DNA from: Dehalococcoidia bacterium
GTDB taxonomy: Bacteria; Chloroflexota; Dehalococcoidia; Lucifugimonadales; Lucifugimonadaceae
Length of the DNA: 7,152 nucleotides
NCBI GenBank assembly: GCA_012270805.1
Contig: JAAXHR010000238.1
Location: forward strand, 1 to 7,152
Direction of reading: 5' to 3'
The first letter of the stretch is position 1; each line of letters starts with the position of its first letter. A program made the translations under genes and the position numbers. This document shows, piece by piece, positions 1 to 5,910 of the stretch. The notes beneath the pieces were generated by a model. The model had not been told where the DNA came from, ran no database searches, and saw nothing but the letters and a program-made list of their open reading frames with translations.

Positions 1-159
1 GGCAACCACCGATTGATCGGTGCCCAAAACAACTGGTTCAAGATGAAAGACGAGCGGATTTCGTGGATCGACATTGCTGATGGGAATTACGTCAACAAGG
101 TGGTTGAGTTGGTGGATGAATGGTTATCCAAACGTAGTGAATCATGCATCGCACGATAG
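1..159 (+). CDS. C-terminal end of an unidentified protein (5' end outside window)
   Basis: Frame 1 is open from the first base and ends at a TAG (157-159), giving 52 residues of a C-terminus. It starts GNHRLIGAQNNWFKMKD and ends in a helix-like stretch, VVELVDEWLSKR. A Gly-x-His-Arg-Leu motif followed by a terminal amphipathic helix is weakly reminiscent of the end of some alpha/beta hydrolases, where the catalytic His precedes the last helix. The piece is too short to name and I do not assign a function. It reads in the same direction as dapF, with only 41 bases between them, so co-transcription is likely. I take it as coding because the frame is open and ends cleanly just before the next gene. 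Confidence 0.6.
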   Translation, partial: GNHRLIGAQNNWFKMKDERISWIDIADGNYVNKVVELVDEWLSKRSESCIAR

Positions 160-187
160 AATCGCTTGGTAATCGACGAATTCAATA

Positions 188-194
188 CGAGGTG
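188..194 (+). promoter_or_regulatory. Ribosome binding site of dapF, supporting a TTG start
   Basis: The purine-rich cgaggtg ends six bases before the TTG at 201. An in-frame TGA (198-200) lies directly upstream of that TTG, so the gene cannot start earlier. The first in-frame Met is far inside the protein, beyond the conserved N-terminal motif. Confidence 0.6.
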
Positions 195-200
195 TCTTGA

Positions 201-1055
201 TTGGCAATTGAGTTTGCAAAGTTGCATGGTTGCGGCAACGACTACATAGCTATCGATGGACGTTCGATAGAGCGAGATTGGGGTCCCTTGACCGCCGAGA
301 TCAGCAGACCCGCGTTCGGCGTCGGTTCAGACGGTATCGTGCTGCTGCTGGATTCGGATGTGGCTCAGGTGCGAATGAGGGTTTACAACCCAGACGGCTC
401 GGAAGCTGAGATGAGCGGTAACGGCATCCGACTGTTCGCAAAGTTCGTCTTGGATCGTGGCATAGCAGAAGCGACGGAAGACGGATTGACAGTCGAGACG
501 CTGGGTGGTGTCCGCACCGTGTGGCCTGAGATGGTTGACGGCCGCATGAAATCCGCACGGGTGGCAATGGGACCGGCGACGTTTACAGCGGCAGAAGTAC
601 CCGTAGACACAACCGAGTTAGCCGGAATCAATGAGGTGATCGCTGAAAATGTGACGATTGGCGGTGTGGAGTTGTCGATTACTTGTCTAGCGATAGGCAA
701 TCCTCACGCGGTGGCGATCATGGACCAGTTAGTCGAGGATTTTCCGCTGCTCGAGGTTGGTCCACTCGTCGAGAATCATCCGATGTTCCCGCAACGCATC
801 AATTTCGAAATTGTGAACGTCCACGCCAGGGACCGCATTCGGGCTCGAATCTTTGAGCGTGGCGCGGGGGAGACGTTGTCGTCCGGAACAGGCAGTACCG
901 CGTCGGCGTTCGCCTGCCGCAAGCTCGGATTGGTTGACGATGCCGTGGATGTTGTCGTGGATGGCGGTGTGTTGCGGATTTCATGGGACGAAAACAACGA
1001 AGCTTACCTCGAAGGTCCCGCTGTAGAAGTCTTCACTGGCGTTTGGAACGAGTGA
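201..1055 (+). CDS. dapF: Diaminopimelate epimerase (DapF) family protein with both catalytic Cys replaced by Ser
   Basis: The family interconverts LL- and meso-diaminopimelate in the cytoplasm without a cofactor, for lysine and peptidoglycan synthesis. At 284 residues the length is normal. Visible family motifs are LHGCGNDY (8-15), NPDGSEAEMSGNGIR (63-77), GNPHAV (166-171) and ERGAGETLSSGTGS (219-232). The two-domain repeat fold is therefore complete, and the conserved His of GNPH and Glu of ERG are present. The odd part is the catalytic pair. The family has Cys-Gly-Asn-Gly and Cys-Gly-Thr/Ser-Gly, but here both cysteines are Ser (Ser72, codon AGC at 414-416; Ser228, codon TCC at 882-884). 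The TTG start is fixed by an in-frame stop directly upstream and by the N-terminal motif. The dapL gene follows 43 bases downstream, which supports a role in the diaminopimelate pathway. Family membership is firm; that it is an active epimerase is not. Confidence 0.9.
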   Translation: MAIEFAKLHGCGNDYIAIDGRSIERDWGPLTAEISRPAFGVGSDGIVLLLDSDVAQVRMRVYNPDGSEAEMSGNGIRLFAKFVLDRGIAEATEDGLTVETLGGVRTVWPEMVDGRMKSARVAMGPATFTAAEVPVDTTELAGINEVIAENVTIGGVELSITCLAIGNPHAVAIMDQLVEDFPLLEVGPLVENHPMFPQRINFEIVNVHARDRIRARIFERGAGETLSSGTGSTASAFACRKLGLVDDAVDVVVDGGVLRISWDENNEAYLEGPAVEVFTGVWNE

Positions 1056-1090
1056 TGGCCGCAATTCGGGGACTACCTGGTTTTCTGATC

Positions 1091-1094
1091 GGAG
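1091..1094 (+). promoter_or_regulatory. Shine-Dalgarno sequence of dapL
   Basis: GGAG sits four bases upstream of the ATG at 1099. This supports that start, which gives the expected N-terminus of the family (arginine-rich, then LPPYLF). Confidence 0.55.
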
Positions 1095-1098
1095 TGAT

Positions 1099-2262
1099 AT
1101 GCCAGAACTAGCAAGACGTGTGCAGCAACTTCCGCCGTACCTGTTCGTCAATATCTCGCGAGCTATCGCGGCGAAGAAGGCGCAGGGCATCGACGTAGTG
1201 TCGTTCGGCATCGGCGACCCGGATATTCCGACGCCCGACATCGTGCTCGACGCGTTGGATCGTGGTGCTCGCAAGGCTCCTAACCACAGATATCCTGAGA
1301 GCGAAGGTTTGCCGGAGTTCCGGCAGGCCGTGTCCGAGTTTTACTGGCGCCGATTCGGGGTCGAAATCGATCCCGCAAGCGAGGCGATCAATCTGATTGG
1401 GGCGAAAGAGGGGATTGCTCACGCAGCATTGTGCTTCATTGACCCTGGCGATATCTCGATATCTCCGGACCCTGCTTACCCGGTCTACGAGATCGGCACG
1501 ATGTTTGCTGGTGGCAAGACCCACTTCGTGCCGCTGCGCGAAGAGAACGGCTACCTCGTCGACTTCTCAGAGATCCCGACCGATATTGCCCGCAAAGCCA
1601 AGACACTGTGGTTGAACTATCCGAACAACCCGACGGGCGCGGTAGCGGATCTGACCTATTTCGAGGAGGCGGTAGCATACGCCAAAGAGTTCGACCTCTA
1701 CCTGTTGCACGACGCTTGCTACACCGAAGTCACTTTCGACGGCTACGTCGCACCCAGCGTCTTGCAGGTTTCTGGCGCTAAAGACGTCGCGATGGAGTTC
1801 CATTCGCTCTCGAAGACGGCGAACATGACTGGTTGGCGCGTCGGAGCCGCAGTCGGCAACTCGGAGATGGTTGATGCCTTGATGAGGGTGAAGTCGAACA
1901 TCGACTCCGGCTTGTCGCAGGCGATCCAGGAGATGGGCATCGAGGCGATGAATCTCCCACAGGATTGGATCGACGCCAACAACGCGATCTACAAGCGTCG
2001 CAGGGACAAGGTGGTCGCCGCGCTTAATGAGATCGGCCTCGAGGCCAAGACGCCGAAAGCTACGCTGTACATTTGGACACGGGTACCAGAGGGGTATACT
2101 TCGGCCAGTTTCGCCGAGAAGATGCTTCAAGAGCGAGATGTAGTAGTGACTCCGGGCGCCTCATACGGGACATCGGGCGAAGGCTACATACGACTTTCAC
2201 TCACTATCCCTGACGATCAGATCGACGAGGGTATTCGTCGCATATCGGGTTGGAGCATCTGA
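1099..2262 (+). CDS. dapL: LL-diaminopimelate aminotransferase (DapL), PLP-dependent class I/II
   Basis: This enzyme converts tetrahydrodipicolinate plus glutamate to LL-diaminopimelate in one step, bypassing the succinylase/acetylase branches. The 387-residue protein is a complete fold-type I aminotransferase. It has an N-terminal LPPYLF and SFGIGDPDIPTP (35-46), a substrate/cofactor loop GAKEGIAHA (101-109), NYPNNPTG (173-180), the PLP-contacting Asp205 and Tyr208 in HDACY, the Schiff-base lysine Lys239 in SLSKTANMTGWR, and Arg365 in GYIRLSLT, which probably binds the substrate carboxylate. The LPPYLF-type N-terminus and GDPDIPTP resemble the DapL group of bacteria and archaea rather than aspartate aminotransferases. 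Lying between dapF and hflX on the same strand, with dapF immediately upstream, strongly favours the diaminopimelate role. The alternative is a related class I aminotransferase with another substrate, which sequence alone does not fully exclude. Confidence 0.88.
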   Translation: MPELARRVQQLPPYLFVNISRAIAAKKAQGIDVVSFGIGDPDIPTPDIVLDALDRGARKAPNHRYPESEGLPEFRQAVSEFYWRRFGVEIDPASEAINLIGAKEGIAHAALCFIDPGDISISPDPAYPVYEIGTMFAGGKTHFVPLREENGYLVDFSEIPTDIARKAKTLWLNYPNNPTGAVADLTYFEEAVAYAKEFDLYLLHDACYTEVTFDGYVAPSVLQVSGAKDVAMEFHSLSKTANMTGWRVGAAVGNSEMVDALMRVKSNIDSGLSQAIQEMGIEAMNLPQDWIDANNAIYKRRRDKVVAALNEIGLEAKTPKATLYIWTRVPEGYTSASFAEKMLQERDVVVTPGASYGTSGEGYIRLSLTIPDDQIDEGIRRISGWSI

Positions 2263-2284
2263 TCCGGCATTCAAGCGAGATAAA

Positions 2285-3445
2285 TTGACACGACGAAAGC
2301 GATCACATTGGACTGCGGCGAGACCTGAGCGAGCTTGCCTAGTTGGAGTGCGGGTACGGCGACGGGATAAGAGCTGGAAGCTCGAAGATTCGGTCGCTGA
2401 ACTCGACGCGTTGGCTCGTGCCGCAGGCGCTAACCCGGTTGCAACGATCACCCAGACTTTGAACGCGCCGTTACCGACTTATGTGGGCACGGGCAAGCTG
2501 GAGGAGATCGAAGATACGGTTGGCGCACTGCATTGCGAGACGGTCATCTGCGACGACGAGTTGACGCCAGCGCAGCAACGCGTCCTCGAAGACCGGTTGA
2601 AGGTCAAAGTCATTGACCGCACAGCTCTGATCCTCGACATCTTTGCAGGCCGTGCTCGGACTCGTGAGGGCAAGTTGCAGGTTGAGTTGGCGCAGGTCGA
2701 GTATCTGATGCCGCGACTCGCGGGGCAATGGTCGCACTTGGAGCGCCTAGGCGGTGGTATAGGTACCCGCGGTCCCGGAGAATCGCAGATTGAAACCGAT
2801 CGTCGATTGATGCGATTGAAAGCACGGGATTTGCGACGTGCCATCTCTAACGTGAGGGATCAACGAGGCGCACAGAGACGGAGAAGGGTGCGTGGCGACG
2901 TGAGAACCGTTTCGCTGGTCGGATATACCAACGCGGGTAAATCGGCCCTTTTCAACACGTTGACGGGTTCTGACATCAGATCTGTCGATCGACCGTTCGA
3001 AACGCTGGACACCACGACGCGACGGTTGTATTTGCCTTCAGGAACTCCGGCAACTCTCAGCGACACCGTCGGCTTCATCAACAAGCTCCCTCCGATACTG
3101 ATCGACGCATTCAACGCCACTTTGGAAGAGGCGATGTTCGCCGACTTGCTGATACATGTAGCGGACATCTCGAACCCGTTGGCTGCCGAGGCAGCGGAAG
3201 TCGTCGATGGCGTGCTCGACAATCTTGGCCTAGCCGACACGCCGCGGTTGCTCGTGTTGAACAAACTGGACCTGGTGACCAAAGAACCACCAACGGGCGA
3301 TGAGATATTGGAAGATGGCGCTGTGATGACCTCGGCGATCAAGAGATGGGGGATAGATGAGTTGCGGTTTGCGATCGACTCCGCTTTGAATATCGAAAAT
3401 AGCAGAGACGCGTCGGACAACAGGGTAGCCGTTACGAGCGCCTGA
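2285..3445 (+). CDS. hflX: GTPase HflX (ribosome-splitting/recycling GTPase)
   Basis: HflX binds the 50S subunit and splits stalled or hibernating 70S ribosomes, notably under heat or antibiotic stress. The protein has the HflX N-terminal domain (about 1-175) with VGTGKLEEI (67-75) and the diagnostic GGGIGTRGPGESQIETDRR (156-174). A basic helical linker (175-205) precedes the G domain: G1 GYTNAGKS (213-220), a switch I region with threonines DTTTRR (242-247), G3 DTVG (260-263), G4 NKLD (326-329) and a G5-like SA (350-351). At 386 residues it is within the family range, with only a short tail after the G domain. The start is a TTG 22 bases after the dapL stop, with only a weak purine-rich AGCGAGA upstream. 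It retains the usual ERAxLVGV N-terminus. Close spacing suggests translation from the dap transcript. Confidence 0.93.
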   Translation: MTRRKRSHWTAARPERACLVGVRVRRRDKSWKLEDSVAELDALARAAGANPVATITQTLNAPLPTYVGTGKLEEIEDTVGALHCETVICDDELTPAQQRVLEDRLKVKVIDRTALILDIFAGRARTREGKLQVELAQVEYLMPRLAGQWSHLERLGGGIGTRGPGESQIETDRRLMRLKARDLRRAISNVRDQRGAQRRRRVRGDVRTVSLVGYTNAGKSALFNTLTGSDIRSVDRPFETLDTTTRRLYLPSGTPATLSDTVGFINKLPPILIDAFNATLEEAMFADLLIHVADISNPLAAEAAEVVDGVLDNLGLADTPRLLVLNKLDLVTKEPPTGDEILEDGAVMTSAIKRWGIDELRFAIDSALNIENSRDASDNRVAVTSA

Positions 3446-3509
3446 CGACGCATCGTCGATTGCAGAAGGGATGCGGTTGCAGATGCTGCGTCCGAATCTT
3501 GACCGCGCC

Positions 3510-3538
3510 TTGACCGATAGGTTGCTTCGCACTAGACA
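3510..3538 (+). promoter_or_regulatory. Possible promoter upstream of the S41 protease gene
   Basis: The 220-base gap after hflX is the first long enough for a new promoter. TTGACC (3510-3515) is a good -35 match. Seventeen bases later TAGACA (3533-3538) matches only three positions of the -10 consensus. The octamer CTTGACCG occurs twice (3498-3505 and 3509-3516), 11 bases apart. Apart from these I see only short weak inverted repeats in the gap and no RNA gene. This is a by-eye match that chance could produce. Confidence 0.2.
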
Positions 3539-3665
3539 TGTTATGTAAAGCTGGGAGTGCCAGAGACCACCTAGCACAATCTCTAGCAATCGGTTTTGGA
3601 ATCAGTTTCGTATACCCTGATATCCATGCAATCGTGAAACGTCGCGCTGAATCGCACCAATCCAC

Positions 3666-5111
3666 ATGAAACGCCAAACCATCTTTGACCACTTTTCCTT
3701 CTTCGCAGTCTCGACGCTATCGCTGACCCTGCTTTTCGCGGTTGCCTGCACTTCAGAGAGCGAGCCGGCAACTGAGGTCGTACATGATGACAACGTCGCT
3801 GTGACGACGGCCGCAGAAGCGGCGGTTTCTTCTGATGCTTCCGAGACTACCGGGGACGATGCGGATTCTGATTCATCGACAGTCGAGATTATCGACGAAG
3901 AACCGGAAGCGCCGGCCGAAGAATCGGTAGCCGTAGCCCCGAACAACGGCCAAGAGTCTGTGTCTCAGGTTGTCGAGCTTCCCAAAACACGGCAGCTGCC
4001 TGATGCTGTGCCCGAAGACGTTGCGGTGATCTGGGAAGCGTTCCAGTTCATCAACGATGAGTATGTGGACTACAGCATCATCGATCATGCCAAGATGTCG
4101 GAGGAGGCGATCCGCGGGTTCATCGAAGCCCTCGGCGACCCCCATATGACCTACATTTCGGCTGAACAGATGCGAATGAGCCGTGATGACCTTGCTGGAC
4201 AGTTCTTCGGGATTGGCGCCACCGTCGCCCAGGCGCCGGACGGTAAGGGTGTGATCATTCAGGCACCGATGGAGAACTCGCCGGCGATGAAAGCCGGGAT
4301 CAAGCCTGGCGACCGTATATTGGCGGTTGACGGTGTCGATGCGACGGGTTGGAGTGTGAGCGAAGCGGTCTTAGTGATACGTGGTGAGGAAGGCGTGCCT
4401 GTGATCCTGACAATTCTGCACGTCGGCGATGTAGATCCGGTCGATATCGAGGTCATTCGTGGTCGAGTGAAGTTGGAGTCGGTGTTCACGAGAATGATTC
4501 CAGACACTCCGTACGGTGAGATGGATATACGTCAATTCACCGATGAGACGCCGGGAGAGATTCGCGAGCATATGACGGATCTGCTGTCGCAAGGCGCTGA
4601 GGGTGTCGTAATCGACTTGAGGAACAATCCGGGCGGGCTGCTTCATGCGACGCTCGACTCGGCGAGCGAATTCATTCCTGAGGGGCGGTTGGCGTACGAG
4701 CAGGACCGGAACGGGGCTAGGAGGGACTTTTTCGCGAGTGAGAAGGGGAATTTTTACAACGTGCCGATCGTGTTGCTGGTGAACGAGTGGTCAGGCAGCG
4801 GGGCTGAGCTATTTGCTGGAGCGATTCAGGACCACGGACGAGCGGTGCTGATCGGTGTGAAGACGTTCGGGAAAGGGAGTGTCAACATCACTCGGACGTT
4901 GTCGAACGGTGCTGGTCTGAACATTACGATCCGGCGATGGTACACACCTGAGGGCAATGTGATTGAGGGTGTAGGTTTGACTCCGGATGTGGTCGTGGAA
5001 GCTGATCCCACACCGGATCAGCGGGACGTCGATTGGGTAGAGCCGCAGATGGATGCCGCGATTAAGCAGTTGAATTTCCAGACGCAGGTTACGACGGCGG
5101 TGGGGCCGTAG
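3666..5111 (+). CDS. S41 family C-terminal processing protease with PDZ domain, probable lipoprotein
   Basis: This is an extracytoplasmic serine protease of the CtpA/Prc type, which trims or degrades exported proteins from their C-termini. The domain order in 481 residues is: a signal peptide with a hydrophobic core (about 11-27) ending at Cys28 (FAVAC, a loose lipobox); an acidic linker rich in Ala, Ser, Thr, Asp and Glu (about 29-100); an N-terminal helical part with ALGDPHMTYIS (155-165); a PDZ domain (about 180-265); and the S41 core with VVIDLRNNPGG (314-324). The catalytic dyad is present: Ser378 in WSGSGAE and Lys403 in TFGKG, the 25-residue spacing seen in E. coli Prc. An in-frame stop at 3648-3650 makes ATG 3666 the earliest common start, and it gives a proper signal peptide, though no clear Shine-Dalgarno precedes it. 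Substrates cannot be told from the sequence. The lipid anchor is inferred. Confidence 0.92.
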   Translation: MKRQTIFDHFSFFAVSTLSLTLLFAVACTSESEPATEVVHDDNVAVTTAAEAAVSSDASETTGDDADSDSSTVEIIDEEPEAPAEESVAVAPNNGQESVSQVVELPKTRQLPDAVPEDVAVIWEAFQFINDEYVDYSIIDHAKMSEEAIRGFIEALGDPHMTYISAEQMRMSRDDLAGQFFGIGATVAQAPDGKGVIIQAPMENSPAMKAGIKPGDRILAVDGVDATGWSVSEAVLVIRGEEGVPVILTILHVGDVDPVDIEVIRGRVKLESVFTRMIPDTPYGEMDIRQFTDETPGEIREHMTDLLSQGAEGVVIDLRNNPGGLLHATLDSASEFIPEGRLAYEQDRNGARRDFFASEKGNFYNVPIVLLVNEWSGSGAELFAGAIQDHGRAVLIGVKTFGKGSVNITRTLSNGAGLNITIRRWYTPEGNVIEGVGLTPDVVVEADPTPDQRDVDWVEPQMDAAIKQLNFQTQVTTAVGP

Positions 5112-5151
5112 GGGCGGTCTCCTCTCCCCTCTCTGTTTACCCTCACCCTAG

Positions 5152-5174
5152 CCCTCTCCCATCAAGGGAGAGGG
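5152..5174. repeat. Short palindrome CCCTCTCCC-N5-GGGAGAGGG in a pyrimidine-rich stretch
   Basis: A perfect 9-base stem with loop ATCAA lies 40 bases after the protease stop codon, preceded by a C/T-rich run (5120-5151) that includes CCCTCACCCTAGCCC. No T-run follows the stem, so it is a poor intrinsic terminator. Motifs of this kind (CCCTCACCC-CCCTCTCCC with its complement) recur as dispersed intergenic palindromes in many bacterial genomes. I suspect this is one copy, but copy number cannot be seen from a single window. Confidence 0.6.
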
Positions 5175-5230
5175 GATTGTTAACGGCATTTTCAAGCGTC
5201 AGATCTGGCTCATCCGTTAGGTGTAAAGCG

Positions 5231-5236
5231 CATAAT
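5231..5236 (+). promoter_or_regulatory. Possible -10 element for smpB
   Basis: CATAAT matches the -10 consensus at five of six positions and lies 81 bases before the smpB start, but no convincing -35 is found 16-18 bases upstream. The surrounding gap otherwise holds only the two palindromes. Weak evidence. Confidence 0.15.
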
Positions 5237-5281
5237 TGTGGTAGATGGGGATATCGACCTATGCCCTGTACCCCTCTGGAT

Positions 5282-5299
5282 TTCTCGCCTTCGCGGGAA
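5282..5299. repeat. Short palindrome TTCTCGC-N4-GCGGGAA just upstream of smpB
   Basis: A 7-base stem with one G-T pair and loop CTTC is followed by TGACG. With its flanks it resembles a degenerate copy of the common dispersed palindrome TTCCCGCnnnnGCGGGAATGACG. It ends 18 bases before the smpB ATG, in place of a visible Shine-Dalgarno, so in RNA it would fold within the leader. Whether it affects translation is unknown. Confidence 0.45.
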
Positions 5300-5317
5300 T
5301 GACGTTAATTTCTCGTT

Positions 5318-5812
5318 ATGGCACGCAAGAAGCGCAAGAGGAAATCAGATTTGAATGGCGCAGCCACGTCTGGGACGATGGCTACTAATCGGCGTGTCCG
5401 GTATGACTACCACCTACTTGACGATTTTGAGGCTGGGCTGGTGTTGAAGGGTTCGGAGATTAAGTCGATTCGGGATGCGAAGGTTGATATTTCGAATGCT
5501 TATGTACGGATTTCGGATGGTGAAGCTTGGTTGGTGAATGCGTATATCGCTCCGTATGAGTCGGCTGGTGTTTGGACGCAGCATGAGCCGCTACGGGAGC
5601 GGAAGTTGCTCTTGCATCGTAAGGAGATCGAGTTTCTGCGGGGCCGGGTTGAGCAGCAGGGGTTGACGATTGTGGTTCAGCGAATTTATATCGTTCGGGG
5701 TGTGGCGAAAGTGGGGATTTCGCTGGCTCGTGGTAAGCGGCACGAGGACCGTCGCGAGACGATTCGGCGTCGGGATCAAGAGCGGGATATGGCGCGGGCG
5801 ATGCGGCGGTAG
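5318..5812 (+). CDS. smpB: SsrA-binding protein SmpB (trans-translation)
   Basis: SmpB binds the tRNA-like part of tmRNA and places it in the A site of ribosomes stalled without a stop codon, so that the nascent chain is tagged and the ribosome released. The 164-residue protein has the family landmarks: NRRVRYDYHLLDDFEAGLVL (24-43), GSEIKSIRDAKV (45-56), the region ending YIAPY (76-80), RKLLLHRKEI (95-104), and the basic C-terminal tail (about 139-164, GKRHEDRRET followed by an Arg-rich helix) that enters the mRNA channel. The length is typical. The ATG at 5318 gives a short basic leader, MARKKRKRK, common in the family, but has no good Shine-Dalgarno. An internal ATG at 5378 (MATNRR) would also leave the whole core intact and cannot be excluded. 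The tmRNA gene ssrA is not in this window. It stands alone, facing the radical SAM gene. Confidence 0.95.
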   Translation: MARKKRKRKSDLNGAATSGTMATNRRVRYDYHLLDDFEAGLVLKGSEIKSIRDAKVDISNAYVRISDGEAWLVNAYIAPYESAGVWTQHEPLRERKLLLHRKEIEFLRGRVEQQGLTIVVQRIYIVRGVAKVGISLARGKRHEDRRETIRRRDQERDMARAMRR

Positions 5813-5822
5813 ACGTACGTTC

Positions 5823-5849
5823 ACGCCGGAGCATACCCCGCTCTGGTGT
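5823..5849 (+). terminator. Hairpin after smpB, possible terminator
   Basis: Bases 5823-5832 pair with 5840-5849 (core CCGGAGC/GCTCTGG), giving 10 pairs including two G-T, with a 7-base loop. It begins 10 bases after the smpB stop and is followed by CGGTCCTTT, a weak T tract. Position suits termination of smpB; the short T tract makes it only moderately convincing. Confidence 0.4.
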
Positions 5850-5874
5850 CGGTCCTTTAAGCTTCGCTTGCTCG

Positions 5875-5901
5875 CGCCCCTTTCGCTCGGCGAAAGGGGC
5901 G
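5875..5901. terminator. Strong 12-bp hairpin between convergent smpB and radical SAM genes
   Basis: CGCCCCTTTCGC and GCGAAAGGGGCG form a perfect 12-base stem around the loop TCG. It lies 62 bases after smpB and 9 bases after the stop of the minus-strand gene. The position fits a shared terminator, but neither side carries a T-run. The flanks TTAAGC and GCTTAG could extend the symmetry at a distance. It could equally be a dispersed repeat. Confidence 0.5.
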
Positions 5902-5910
5902 ACTGGGTGC

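Noticed and set aside
160..200. Lysine riboswitch or attenuator ahead of dapF
   Set aside because: Only 41 bases separate dapF from the upstream gene, far too few for a lysine riboswitch, and no strong hairpin is visible.
201..1055. DapF homologue being a pseudogene because of the missing cysteines
   Set aside because: The frame is intact and of normal length and all other motifs are preserved, which is not the pattern of decay; a variant enzyme is more likely.
1567..2130. 187-codon minus-strand open frame inside dapL
   Set aside because: It is antisense to the conserved PLP-lysine region of dapL; the translation is rich in Arg/Leu/Val with no family motif.
2860..3453. 197-codon minus-strand open frame inside hflX
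   Set aside because: It is antisense to the GTPase motifs of hflX and has no recognisable domain.
3446..3665. Possible tRNA or small RNA gene after hflX
   Set aside because: Only short imperfect stems are present (for example CGACG-CAT-CGTCG right after the stop); there is no cloverleaf, T-loop consensus or terminator with a T-run.
5112..5317. CRISPR array or insertion sequence remnant
   Set aside because: The palindromes occur once each, there are no regularly spaced direct repeats, no transposase fragment and no target-site duplication that I can see.
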